Part shown: positions 25,680 to 34,427 of the stretch, piece by piece | Layout of the letters: every line of letters starts with the position of its first letter | How positions within the stretch are numbered: position 1 is the first letter of the stretch | Assembly: GCF_900086715.1 (NCBI RefSeq) | Contig: NZ_FLKH01000012.1 | Span: 248,001-312,000, forward strand | DNA from: Gracilibacillus timonensis | Lineage (GTDB): Bacteria; Bacillota; Bacilli; Bacillales; Amphibacillaceae | Length of the DNA: 64,000 nt | Direction: 5' to 3' | Translations under genes and position numbers: made by a program | The notes under the pieces: model-generated | Databases searched by the model: none | What the model was told of the DNA's origin: nothing | Seen by the model: the letters and a program-made list of their open reading frames with translations, nothing else

Positions 25680-26927
25680 TTATAAAAGATTGCTATCCAT
25701 GTCAATCCATTGTTTCATATATTGTTTAGGTGTATGTCCTGTATGCTTTTTAAACACCTTAGTGAAATAACTTTGATCGGTGAAATTAAGCAATGTATAA
25801 ATCTCTGCTAAGGAGTAATCCGTGAATGTCATTAATTTTTTTGCCTCTTCAATCTTGGTTTTTTGAATGTATTCGGTTATTGGAACACCTACTTCTTGTT
25901 TGAAAAGGTTAGATACATATTTTGGTTTTAATGAAACCACTTTTGCAAGTACGGAAAGGGTTAGTTCATCATAAATATGCGTGAAAATATAGTTGATGCA
26001 GTCGCCTATTGGCTTGGAGTAACGTTGTTTTTGGCTTTTTTTTACTCTTTCCGCAAATTCGGAAAGAGCATTTTCGATAAACATTTCGACTTCTTTAATC
26101 GTTCGAATTTCTTCGAGTTCTTGAATGAAATTATCCCCTAGTGTATAAGCAACTTCAGGATGCAATCCACCGGCTATGGCGGCACGAGTAGCTAGTGTAA
26201 TGGTAGCAATCTTTAAGTTTTTTTGATTTCGAAGTTCCCCCTGTCTAGCTAACTTGCCAAATTGAATATCCGATCTGTGATGAAAGGTTAGATTATATAA
26301 GACCAAACCATCCTTATCTCCTTCTTTAATAAATTGATAAAGTCTTTTTTCGGAAATAGGGTCTTGATGAAAAGCCTCATTTTGCAGTAAAACAGACACC
26401 TCTTTATCGGGTTGTTGGTATCGTTGAAAAACAGCTGGCTGGAGTAGGTTCTGTTTTGCTAGCTCTTCTATCTCAAACTTTTTTTCGAAAATCAGATAAC
26501 AAGTAAGTATACTTATTTGCAATAATTTCCAACTACTGAACGCTGGTACATTATAAAAATACTCTCTTACCTCTGTTTCAATATCCCATAACTTGTATAG
26601 GCTGATTATATCTTTTAAAAAATTTTCCGAAGGTTTAGGAGAGATGGATGGTCCTAAAATAACGGAGCCAGTATATCTCTCATTTACTATAATTGGTATT
26701 TGAACAAATTGTTCTAAAAATTCATTTGTATAAAGTTTGGGCAATAGCTCAGAGGGTTTCTGTATCGTTAAACTGTTTATATGCTCTTGTCTGGATGAGA
26801 ATAAGGGATTGAGAGGCACATTTAGAGAGAAATCTAACTCGATATGACCATGCTTATCTAATACATAAATAGGGATATTGTTCGTTTCACTGACTAAATA
26901 GCAACTATATTTTAAATGATGATCCAT
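25680..26927 (-). CDS. AraC-family transcriptional regulator of the beta-galactoside locus
   Basis: A 415-residue regulator. The C-terminal 100 residues form the double helix-turn-helix of AraC proteins: LTLSVLAKVVSLKPKYVSNLFKQ in part, then YSLAEIYTLLNFTDQSYFTKVFKK, ending GHTPKQYMKQ. The N-terminal 300 residues hold a PAS/GAF-like sensory region (NNIPIYVLDKHGHIELDF) and a linker, a layout like the YSIRK/Rsp-type AraC regulators. It is divergent from the sugar ABC transporter-GH42 operon and so probably controls it. ATG 26927 has GAGGAG eight bases upstream; a TTG at 26933 is too close. Confidence 0.85.
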   Translation of the reverse strand: MDHHLKYSCYLVSETNNIPIYVLDKHGHIELDFSLNVPLNPLFSSRQEHINSLTIQKPSELLPKLYTNEFLEQFVQIPIIVNERYTGSVILGPSISPKPSENFLKDIISLYKLWDIETEVREYFYNVPAFSSWKLLQISILTCYLIFEKKFEIEELAKQNLLQPAVFQRYQQPDKEVSVLLQNEAFHQDPISEKRLYQFIKEGDKDGLVLYNLTFHHRSDIQFGKLARQGELRNQKNLKIATITLATRAAIAGGLHPEVAYTLGDNFIQELEEIRTIKEVEMFIENALSEFAERVKKSQKQRYSKPIGDCINYIFTHIYDELTLSVLAKVVSLKPKYVSNLFKQEVGVPITEYIQKTKIEEAKKLMTFTDYSLAEIYTLLNFTDQSYFTKVFKKHTGHTPKQYMKQWIDMDSNLL

Positions 26928-26949
26928 TTTCAAATCTCCTCGTTAAAAT

Positions 26950-27060
26950 GATATAAAAAATGATATCATTCTATTTTTGTAGAAATTATACCATAAATGC
27001 AATCAAATTGTTTTTATAATATATCTTGTAAGCGATTAAAACAAAAAGGGGTGTATGACA
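26950..27060 (+). promoter_or_regulatory. Divergent control region: palindrome, promoter and cre-like site
   Basis: AATGATATCATT (26959-26970) is a perfect 12-bp palindrome, and a half copy (AAAATGATAT) lies about 14 bases to its left: a candidate binding site for the AraC regulator. TATAAT (27015-27020) is a likely -10 of the transport operon, without a good -35, as expected for an activated promoter. TGTAAGCGATTAAA (27027-27040) resembles a CcpA cre site with two mismatches and would overlap the transcription start, consistent with glucose repression. The assignments are inferred. Confidence 0.5.
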
Positions 27061-27061
27061 A

Positions 27062-28372
27062 ATGAAAAAATATTGGTTAATGACACTTGTAGCCATTTTC
27101 ACTATCTTTTTAGCAGCTTGTGGGGGTTCTTCAACCGATGCAGAAGACGTAACCATGCCAGACAATCCAGAAGACTTGGAAGGGGATATCACCATTTGGG
27201 CTTGGGAATTAGAAGCAAACTATTTGGAGCAGGATGTGGTACCAGCGTTTAATGAGGAGTATCCAAATGTAAACGTCAACATCGAACAAAGTGGTGTCGA
27301 TCAAGTGTATCAAAAGGTGAGTGCAGGTTTATCCAGTGGAGGAAGTGGCTTACCAGATATTTTCCAAGTAGAAAATAATCGGATTCATTCCTTTACCAAC
27401 GAGTTCCCAGACGGTTTAACCGATTTAAATGAGTTAGGTTTTGATGAACACGAGGATAAGTTCGCGGAATCAAAAGTAGAAGGGTTGAAAACGGATGACG
27501 GTATGCTAGCAGCGGCACCTAGAGACTTAGGCCCTGTTGGGGTCATGTATCGTACGGATGTTTTTGAGGAAGCAGGTGTTGATCCAGCAAGTATTGAAAC
27601 ATGGGATGATTATATCGAAGCAGGTAAACAAGTGGTGGAGCATACGGGTAAAGCATTTTTAGGTATGGATAATGAAGGTTTATTCCGAATTATGCTGCAA
27701 CAGCAAGGGGCTTATTTCTTTACGGAGGATGGAAAATTAGATTTAACTTCCGAAGAAGCTAACAATGCTATCGAAGTGATTCAAGAAATGCGAGATGAAG
27801 ATCTTTTAGTATATACCAATAACTGGGATGGACAAGTGGCAGCCATGAAAAATGGGGAAGTGGCAAACCACCCTGGTGCGGTATGGTGGAGTGGAACAAT
27901 GATTGAACAAATGCCTGAATTATCTGGGAACTGGGACGTATTTGAATTGCCAGCCTTTGAAGAAAGTGGTAACCGAGCAGCGAACGATGGTGGTTCGGCC
28001 CTAGCAATTCCATCAGCATCTGAGAATAAGGCAGCAGCCTATGCCTTTGTTGAATTCGCTTCCACTGATGTGGATTCTCAAATCAATGGATTAACAAACA
28101 GAGGGTTATTTCCGTCTTTAACAGCGGCTTATGATGAACCTATCTTCTCTGAGGATCAGGAATACTTTAACAATCAGCCATTTTTTGAGAAATTTGCAGA
28201 AACAATAGAAGACATTCCACCAGTTAATCACGCACCAGGGGAGCTAGAAGTTCGGTCGATTATGGAAAGTGAATTTGAGTCTTTCTTATTAGAGGACAAA
28301 GCGGCAGATCAGGTGTTAAGTGATGGCCAAAGTCAGTCACAACAACAAACAGGATTAGAAACGTCCGAATAA
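27062..28372 (+). CDS. ABC transporter sugar-binding lipoprotein
   Basis: A 436-residue family 1 extracellular solute-binding protein. The signal peptide ends in the lipobox LAAC with C20 as lipid-anchored Cys. The mature part shows GDITIWAWELEANYLEQDVVP, then PDIFQVENN and, later, a typical WSGTMIEQMP and NGGSALAIPS-like hinge region. It captures a sugar, probably galacto-oligosaccharide or a beta-galactoside, as the permeases and a GH42 enzyme follow. GGGGTG lies upstream. An intercistronic hairpin follows, which should give more of this protein than of the permeases. Confidence 0.88.
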   Translation: MKKYWLMTLVAIFTIFLAACGGSSTDAEDVTMPDNPEDLEGDITIWAWELEANYLEQDVVPAFNEEYPNVNVNIEQSGVDQVYQKVSAGLSSGGSGLPDIFQVENNRIHSFTNEFPDGLTDLNELGFDEHEDKFAESKVEGLKTDDGMLAAAPRDLGPVGVMYRTDVFEEAGVDPASIETWDDYIEAGKQVVEHTGKAFLGMDNEGLFRIMLQQQGAYFFTEDGKLDLTSEEANNAIEVIQEMRDEDLLVYTNNWDGQVAAMKNGEVANHPGAVWWSGTMIEQMPELSGNWDVFELPAFEESGNRAANDGGSALAIPSASENKAAAYAFVEFASTDVDSQINGLTNRGLFPSLTAAYDEPIFSEDQEYFNNQPFFEKFAETIEDIPPVNHAPGELEVRSIMESEFESFLLEDKAADQVLSDGQSQSQQQTGLETSE

Positions 28373-28385
28373 TCAAGCTGACGCG

Positions 28386-28419
28386 AAGAGACTGGCATAA
28401 ATGCTCAGCCAGTCTTTTC
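28386..28419 (+). terminator. Intercistronic hairpin between binding-protein and permease genes
   Basis: AGACTGGC (28389-28396) pairs with GCCAGTCT (28408-28415), then TTTTCCC. It is a weak terminator or mRNA-stabilising stem of the kind that raises binding-protein levels over the permeases. Confidence 0.65.
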
Positions 28420-28435
28420 CCAAGGAGGGATGACA

Positions 28436-29347
28436 TTGCAAACCAGTCAACAGGAAAAAATGGCGAAAAATAAACAAGATAGAAAAGCCTTGATCACACC
28501 TAAAACAGCGCCGTACATTTTTGTCGCACCAGCTGTTCTATTATTTTTAGCATTCATGGTGTATCCGATTATCTCTTCCTTTATTTTAAGTTTTCAAACA
28601 AGAACGGGGGGAGCTTACACCTTTTCCGGTCTTGACAATTATATCCGATTATTTAATGATCCATTGTTTTATAAAGCGATGGGGAATACGTTTATTATCC
28701 TCCTCGTTCAAGTACCGATCATGTTATTTTTGGCGGTGGTATTAGCCGTATTCTTAAATTCTGCTTTATTGTCGATGAGAGGCTTTTATCGCGTGGCCTT
28801 TTTTACACCGGCAGTTACTTCCTTAGTAGCCGCCTCGATCATCTTTGTCTTGTTGCTCAATACGGATTATGGGCTGATCAATTATCTCTTAACCTCGATG
28901 GGGATGGAGCGGATCGGCTGGTTAACGGATGCAACGTGGGCCAAGATATCCTTAATCATTGTCACCACATGGAGATGGACAGGTTATAACATGGTCATTA
29001 TCCTAGCCGGATTACAAGGGATACCACATAGTCTATATGAGTCCGCCAGTATTGATGGAGCCAGCAATATACGAAAATTCTTTACTATTACTTTACCGCA
29101 GCTTAAGCCTGTATTGCTGTTTACGTTTATCTTGTCAACGATTGGTACCTTCCAATTGTTTGATGAGCCATATAACTTAACAAATGGTGGACCAAATAAT
29201 GCCACGTTAACGATTACCTATTACCTGTATAACCAAGGTTTTGAGTATTTTGATTTTGGTTATGCATCGGCGATCGCCTATATCATTGTATTATTTATTG
29301 CGATATTGTCGTGGTTACAATTTAAAGTAGCAAGGGATGATGACTAA
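28436..29347 (+). CDS. Sugar ABC transporter permease (MalF type)
   Basis: A 303-residue permease with six membrane helices and the cytoplasmic EAA loop YESASIDGASNIRKFFTITLP-type sequence (about 200-220) that docks on the ATPase. The TTG at 28436 is the probable start: AAGGAGGG ends six bases upstream, while the ATG at 28430 directly abuts that site. The stop overlaps the next permease start (TAATG), so the two are coupled. No ATPase gene occurs in this operon. Confidence 0.88.
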   Translation: MQTSQQEKMAKNKQDRKALITPKTAPYIFVAPAVLLFLAFMVYPIISSFILSFQTRTGGAYTFSGLDNYIRLFNDPLFYKAMGNTFIILLVQVPIMLFLAVVLAVFLNSALLSMRGFYRVAFFTPAVTSLVAASIIFVLLLNTDYGLINYLLTSMGMERIGWLTDATWAKISLIIVTTWRWTGYNMVIILAGLQGIPHSLYESASIDGASNIRKFFTITLPQLKPVLLFTFILSTIGTFQLFDEPYNLTNGGPNNATLTITYYLYNQGFEYFDFGYASAIAYIIVLFIAILSWLQFKVARDDD

Positions 29348-30174
29348 TGAAAAACAAAAAATTACTGCAAAAAATTGGATTACACGCCTTTTTATTAGTC
29401 GGTATTGTCGTATCATTGGCCCCGTTTTACTGGATGGTAGTGGCAGCTACGAATCCATCAGGGGATGTCCTGTCATTCCCGCCTAAATTAATTCCAGGCG
29501 ATTATTTGGTGGAGAATTTTATTGGGTTGAGTGAATCCATTGATATTTTAAGGGCTTTAATGAATTCCATTGTTATTGCTGGCATATTTGTGGTGTTAAG
29601 CTTGTTTATCTGTTCATCAGCAGGTTATGCCTTTGCCAAATATAAATTTAAGGGAAGCAATCTCATTTTTGCCGCTATTTTGCTAGCTATGATGGTGCCA
29701 TATCAAGCAACGATTATTCCGCTGTTTCAAGTATTTGGTTCCTTAAATTGGATCAATACGTATCATGCGGTGTTTTTACCACAGCTTTGTTATCCATTTG
29801 CGATATTCTTGATTAGGCAGAATATGAAAGGTATACCGGATTCCTTAATCGAAGCAGCTAGAATTGATGGGGCAGGAGAATTGTATATTTTTTTCCGCAT
29901 CGCACTTCCAACGATGAAGCCGGCACTCGCGGCAGTGGGAATCTTTCTGTTTACATTCCAATGGAATAACTTTATGTGGCCATTAATTGTCATGACCACA
30001 CAAGATAACTATACATTACCAGTCGCATTATCCACACTCGCTGGGCTGAACTCGATTGATTACGGACAATTAATGCTTGGTACAGCAATTTCTGTTATAC
30101 CAGTAATGACAGTATTTTTAATCCTGCAAAAACATTTTGTATCTGGTATTTTAGGAGGAGCTGTGAAAGAATAA
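29347..30174 (+). CDS. Sugar ABC transporter permease (MalG type)
   Basis: A 275-residue permease with six helices. The EAA loop is IEAARIDGAGELYIFFRIALP in context (about 163-183). WMVVAATNPSGDVLSFPPK near the N-terminus and the end LQKHFVSGILGGAVKE are typical of MalG/CUT1 permeases. It is coupled by TAATG to the preceding permease and lies 22 bases before the GH42 gene. Confidence 0.9.
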   Translation: MKNKKLLQKIGLHAFLLVGIVVSLAPFYWMVVAATNPSGDVLSFPPKLIPGDYLVENFIGLSESIDILRALMNSIVIAGIFVVLSLFICSSAGYAFAKYKFKGSNLIFAAILLAMMVPYQATIIPLFQVFGSLNWINTYHAVFLPQLCYPFAIFLIRQNMKGIPDSLIEAARIDGAGELYIFFRIALPTMKPALAAVGIFLFTFQWNNFMWPLIVMTTQDNYTLPVALSTLAGLNSIDYGQLMLGTAISVIPVMTVFLILQKHFVSGILGGAVKE

Positions 30175-30196
30175 TACATCTTAGGGGGACTTTCGA

Positions 30197-32233
30197 ATGA
30201 AGAAACGAGTAAATGAAGACAAATTAACATTAGGGGTATGTTATTACCCGGAACATTGGCAAGAAGAAATATGGGAAGATGATTACAAGCGAATGAAAGA
30301 GCTAGGTTTTACCTATGTGCGAATGGGCGAGTTTGCCTGGACCATTTTTGAACCAGAAGAAGGCATCTTTTCGTTTGATTTATTTGATCGTGCCGTTGCC
30401 AAGGCGCATGAATTCGGATTAAAGGTCATCATGGGGACACCAACGGCTACACCACCAGCTTGGCTGACAGAGAAATACCCTGATGCTTTAAATGCGACAC
30501 AAGATGGCATACCTTATCAACATGGGGCGCGCCGCCACTATAATTATAATTCAGAAAATTACCGGAGACTGTCGGCGATTGTCGTGACCGAAATGGCCAA
30601 ACATTTTCATGATCATCCGGCTATCGTGGGCTGGCAAATTGATAACGAACTAAATTGTGAAACCGATGTTTTTTATTCGAAGGCGGATCATGATGCTTTC
30701 CGAGAATGGGCCAAGCATAAGTATCAATCACTCGACAATTTGAATGAAGCATGGGGTACGGTTTTCTGGAATCAGACCTACACTAGCTGGGATCAAGTTT
30801 ATTTAACACGTAAGACGGTTCCTGATTCACCAAACCCGCATCATGCTTTGGATGAAAAGCGCTTTTTCTCAGATAGTGCGATCTCTTTTGCCAAATTGCA
30901 GGCAGACATCTTACGTGAACATGCACCGAATCAATGGGTAACCACGAATGGCATGTTCGGTAACTTGAATAATCATCAAATGACCGATGACTTGTTAGAT
31001 TTCTATGCTTATGATTCGTACCCAAACTTTGGCAGGATCAGTCAAGATGATTCTGAAAAACCATTGCGAGATCGTAAATGGAGTTGGAATTTGAGCATGG
31101 TACGAAGTATCTCTCCTAACTTTGCCATATTTGAGCAGCAATCTGGACCTGGCGGCTGGACGACAAGAATTGAACAACCTTCGCCAAAACCCGGTCAGCT
31201 GCGCTTGTGGACCTACCAATCGATTGCGCACGGGGCAGATATGATCTTGTATTTCAGATGGCGAACAGCGACGAAAGGAACCGAAATCTATTGGCATGGT
31301 ATTAATGATTACCATAATGTTCCGAATCGTCGTGTCAAAGAAGTAGACAGAGTGAGTAAAGAATTACAGCAATTAGGAAAGGTTGCCGGCTCTACTTATC
31401 AAGCAGACATTGCCTATTTGAACAATTATGATAACGAATGGGATGGAGCATTTGATAATTGGGTTGGACCTTATGAATCCAAGAGTAAAGAAGCATGGTT
31501 TAAGGCTTTGCAATATAATCATGTACCGATGGATATATATGATTTTACAAATGACACCACCTTGGAAGATTTGAAAAAATATAAGGTGTTAGTTTACCCT
31601 CATCCGGCTATTCTAACGGAAGAACATGCCAAACTGTTTACGGGCTATGTCGAACAAGGTGGGAAAATTATTTTTGGCTGCCGTTCGGGTTACAAAGATG
31701 AAACGGGTCAGGTCTACATGAAAGAATTCCCTGGCTATCTAGCGGAATTGGCAGGAGTGACGGTGGAAGAATTTACAAGAGTGGCTGAATTTGAACCAAC
31801 TCCTGGCATTCAGCTGCAGAATACCTATGAGGTAGAGGCCAATGACTTTAATGAGGTATTACGCCCACACCAGGAAGTCGATGTATTAGCTACCTTTACG
31901 AATGCCCATTTTGCAGGCAAACCGGCGTTGGTGAAACGCACTTATGGACAAGGGGAGTGTTATTACTTTGGCGGGGTGTTTAACCAAGCTTTAGTCAGTC
32001 AGCTGATCGATGAATTTGGTTTGAACAGGTATCAAGATCTATTCGAATTGCCTGAACAAGTGGAACTATCGATCCGCAAGAAAGACGGCAGGGATTACGT
32101 TTTCTTATTAAACTATGCCGATGCTCCTCAAACAGTAGGGATTAAGAAAGACTTTACCGATGCGATTACAGGCAACCATCTAACGAATAAGTATACCTTG
32201 GCCCCTTTTGATGTATTGGTGTTGGAGAGGTAG
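30197..32233 (+). CDS. Beta-galactosidase, glycoside hydrolase family 42
   Basis: A 678-residue intracellular enzyme (no signal peptide) that cleaves galactose from the oligosaccharides brought in by the linked transporter. The catalytic acid/base is E151 in GWQIDNELN and the probable nucleophile is E313 in FAIFEQQSGPGGW. YYPEHWQEEIW opens the TIM barrel; a trimerisation domain (about 390-590) and a small C-terminal beta domain follow. The four-Cys zinc site of many GH42 enzymes is not present. AGGGGGAC precedes the ATG. Substrate may be lactose, galactan fragments or galactosides of plant origin; the sequence does not decide. Confidence 0.92.
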   Translation: MKKRVNEDKLTLGVCYYPEHWQEEIWEDDYKRMKELGFTYVRMGEFAWTIFEPEEGIFSFDLFDRAVAKAHEFGLKVIMGTPTATPPAWLTEKYPDALNATQDGIPYQHGARRHYNYNSENYRRLSAIVVTEMAKHFHDHPAIVGWQIDNELNCETDVFYSKADHDAFREWAKHKYQSLDNLNEAWGTVFWNQTYTSWDQVYLTRKTVPDSPNPHHALDEKRFFSDSAISFAKLQADILREHAPNQWVTTNGMFGNLNNHQMTDDLLDFYAYDSYPNFGRISQDDSEKPLRDRKWSWNLSMVRSISPNFAIFEQQSGPGGWTTRIEQPSPKPGQLRLWTYQSIAHGADMILYFRWRTATKGTEIYWHGINDYHNVPNRRVKEVDRVSKELQQLGKVAGSTYQADIAYLNNYDNEWDGAFDNWVGPYESKSKEAWFKALQYNHVPMDIYDFTNDTTLEDLKKYKVLVYPHPAILTEEHAKLFTGYVEQGGKIIFGCRSGYKDETGQVYMKEFPGYLAELAGVTVEEFTRVAEFEPTPGIQLQNTYEVEANDFNEVLRPHQEVDVLATFTNAHFAGKPALVKRTYGQGECYYFGGVFNQALVSQLIDEFGLNRYQDLFELPEQVELSIRKKDGRDYVFLLNYADAPQTVGIKKDFTDAITGNHLTNKYTLAPFDVLVLER

Positions 32234-32324
32234 AAACACATTATTTTAAGTAAAGCTTGATGTTGAGAAGATGTAGAAAAAAGCGATCTGCATTTTCTGA
32301 TGAATGAGAATGTACAAAAACTAA

Positions 32325-32362
32325 AGAAATGATCGTGTTGCAAGATGGACACGATCATTTCT
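32325..32362 (+). terminator. Hairpin between the GH42 gene and the Mac-domain gene
   Basis: AGAAATGATCGTGT (32325-32338) and ACACGATCATTTCT (32349-32362) are a perfect 14-bp inverted repeat with a 10-base loop. The T run is poor, so it may be a leaky terminator or a protective 3' stem. Confidence 0.6.
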
Positions 32363-32384
32363 AGTAATTGTGAGGAGAATACAA

Positions 32385-32519
32385 GTGAACAAAGAAGAAG
32401 TGAAGCAAATGGTGAACTCAGGAGAAATGTATGATGATACACATCCTGATCTGGATGCCCTTCGTAAAGAAGCGATCGCAACTTGTCGACGTTATAATAA
32501 AAAAGTAAATAAAAGATGA
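32385..32519 (+). CDS. Orphan Mac domain (truncated sugar O-acetyltransferase)
   Basis: A 44-residue frame: GTG start with TGAGGAG site about six bases upstream. The sequence VKQMVNSGEMYDDTHPDLDA and ATCRRYNKK fits the N-terminal Mac domain of maltose/galactoside O-acetyltransferases (LacA, Maa), which normally precedes a left-handed beta-helix of about 140 residues. The gene stops at the end of that domain, and no beta-helix is found downstream in any frame I could see. It is either a remnant of a lacA-type gene of the galactoside operon or a retained stand-alone peptide. Confidence 0.6.
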   Translation: MNKEEVKQMVNSGEMYDDTHPDLDALRKEAIATCRRYNKKVNKR

Positions 32520-32685
32520 TCAAAAGCTCGGTAAATATCTTATATGAAGAACTTTTTCTTATGACTCATAAATTCCTCTTTCCTTCGAACATATAAAAAG
32601 TGAAGAATAACTACAACTATGTTATATTAAATTAGGATCAAATAATAATGAAAAAATTGAAAAGAGCAGGAAAGAAGGATAGATA

Positions 32686-33441
32686 ATGAGCATAATCATG
32701 AGTGCTATGTTACTGTTTGCCTCTATTGTAGACAGCGATGAACTATTAACGGTTAAATATATGCCTAATAGCACGATTCAGTTAGTACACAAAGAACCAG
32801 CAACCGGATTACTGGAGTACATTCATAACAATCAGGAGGAAGTAGACGAAGATGGTCTGGTGATCGTTAATGATCCCGAAAGTATAGAAGTGGTGGTAAA
32901 CAAACAACGTAAACTGCCAGATGGATATGAGCCGCAAAATTTAGTGGAGGCAGATGTACCATATCTTGCACCAGCCGGAGACCCTAAACGTTTAGTAAGA
33001 GAAGAGGTTGCTGGCGCGCTTGAACAACTGTTTGTCGCTGGTGAAGAAGATGGGATGGACTTGGTAGCCGTCTCAGGCTATCGAGGATATGATCGGCAAA
33101 AACAAATTTATGAAGCAAATGTGCAACAAAATGGCGAGGAACATGCCAATAAATTCTCAGCTAAGCCTGGCACGAGTGAGCATCAAACAGGATTGGCAAT
33201 GGATGTCGCTTCTGCGGCTCAAGTGGCAGTATTAGAGCCTAGCTTTAGTGAAACAGATGAAGGGCAGTGGCTGGCAGATCATGCACATGAGTACGGATTT
33301 ATTATTCGTTATCCAGAGGGCAAGGAAGAGACAACGGGATATAACTTTGAACCATGGCACTTACGGTATGTTGGCAAAGAAATGGCTACCTCGATCTATC
33401 AAGCAGATCAAACAATGGAAGAATTTTTTCAATTAGATTAA
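32686..33441 (+). CDS. VanY-family D-alanyl-D-alanine carboxypeptidase
   Basis: A 251-residue zinc peptidase that trims D-Ala from peptidoglycan peptides. The metal-binding motifs are GTSEHQTGLAMDV (H and D ligands, about 164-176) and EPWHLRYVG (catalytic Glu/His, about 222-230); VSGYRGYDRQKQIY precedes them. The N-terminus has a short hydrophobic stretch (IIMSAMLLFASIV), probably an uncleaved anchor or poor signal peptide. Closest in layout to YodJ/DacY-type enzymes. Single gene with its own terminator. Confidence 0.9.
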   Translation: MSIIMSAMLLFASIVDSDELLTVKYMPNSTIQLVHKEPATGLLEYIHNNQEEVDEDGLVIVNDPESIEVVVNKQRKLPDGYEPQNLVEADVPYLAPAGDPKRLVREEVAGALEQLFVAGEEDGMDLVAVSGYRGYDRQKQIYEANVQQNGEEHANKFSAKPGTSEHQTGLAMDVASAAQVAVLEPSFSETDEGQWLADHAHEYGFIIRYPEGKEETTGYNFEPWHLRYVGKEMATSIYQADQTMEEFFQLD

Positions 33442-33448
33442 ATCATGG

Positions 33449-33481
33449 AGAAAAACCGGGCTGGTTAATGCCCGGTTTTTC
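33449..33481 (+). terminator. Terminator after the vanY-type gene
   Basis: AAAACCGGGC pairs with GCCCGGTTTT around an eight-base loop, then T and C. Confidence 0.85.
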
Positions 33482-33554
33482 TTAAAATATAAGAAAGTAT
33501 AGAATTCTGAGTATGAAAGGATGTGGACCGATTTTGATCTTGAATGAATGGTGG

Positions 33555-34251
33555 TGCCGATAAGATGGATTATGTAAAGTGGCAAGTCCATCTATTCCAT
33601 GTAGTAAAGTTGATTGTTTGCCAGTGCTAGGAAACGCTCCGGAAATAGGTTCCGCTTTCCGCGAGCTTGGCTCAGCCTCCTCGTCAGCAAAGATCGCTTC
33701 CTGCGGGGTCTTCACACTGCGCTTTTCTCTGTCTGGCTACAAGCGTCAAAAACTAGACAACTTCCCGACAGCGCCCTACGATAAGTCATCATCGGTTCGT
33801 CCCTCACCGTGATTCCTTTATCTCAGTCGCTTCGGTCCAGTTGTTACGTTTTTACCCGACGCTTTCCGCCTTTCTTACAGGAGTCTCCACCTATTTCCTC
33901 CGCTGGGTAGCAGGACTACAATCGAATGACTGCTAGGATGAAGCGTTCCAGACACTATATTTCTGCCAATAAGAAAACCACATAACCTTTTTCTGAGAAC
34001 GGCTGGATCCTATGTTATGACTTTTATATTAGTACCGTGATCCATTACGCAGCCAAAGAATCAGTTGACGATTTTTTCCTTTTGCTACAACAGTGTCTAG
34101 GTACTTAGAACGCTTTCTCCTTGCAGAGATAACCATTGTTGTACGCCAATCTAGCGGAACCTATTCCCGGAGCGCTTGCTTTGCACAGATAAAACGGTCA
34201 AACTCACCACTAAGGAAAGTGGGCTACTTTACATCATCCATCTTATCGGCA
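33555..34251. repeat. MITE-like element, copy C (long)
   Basis: Left terminal repeat 33555-33580 (TGCCGATAAGATGGATTATG...) and right terminal repeat 34224-34251 (CTACTTTACATCATCCATCT...) are inverted copies. The core GTGCTAGGAAACGCTCCGGA at about 33627-33646 is nearly identical to copies D and E. 34058-34145 matches 12895-12972 of copy B. It follows the vanY terminator, and 60 bases of shared left flank (about 33490-33554) join the two. The roughly 940 bases between vanY and yabG contain this element and no gene I can support. Confidence 0.8.
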
Positions 34252-34427
34252 GTTCATTAACTACTTTGAGTGGTCGATAAAGGACCAGGCGGAATTTGCT
34301 TGATTTTTCTTACTAAAGAAAGATGAGACTTAAGCTCATGTCAATATTTGGCTAGATACGCAGCTCACTAGGTAAATCACCATTTATCACTCACCTTCAT
34401 ACGATATAGCATGATGGGGGTGAAGCA

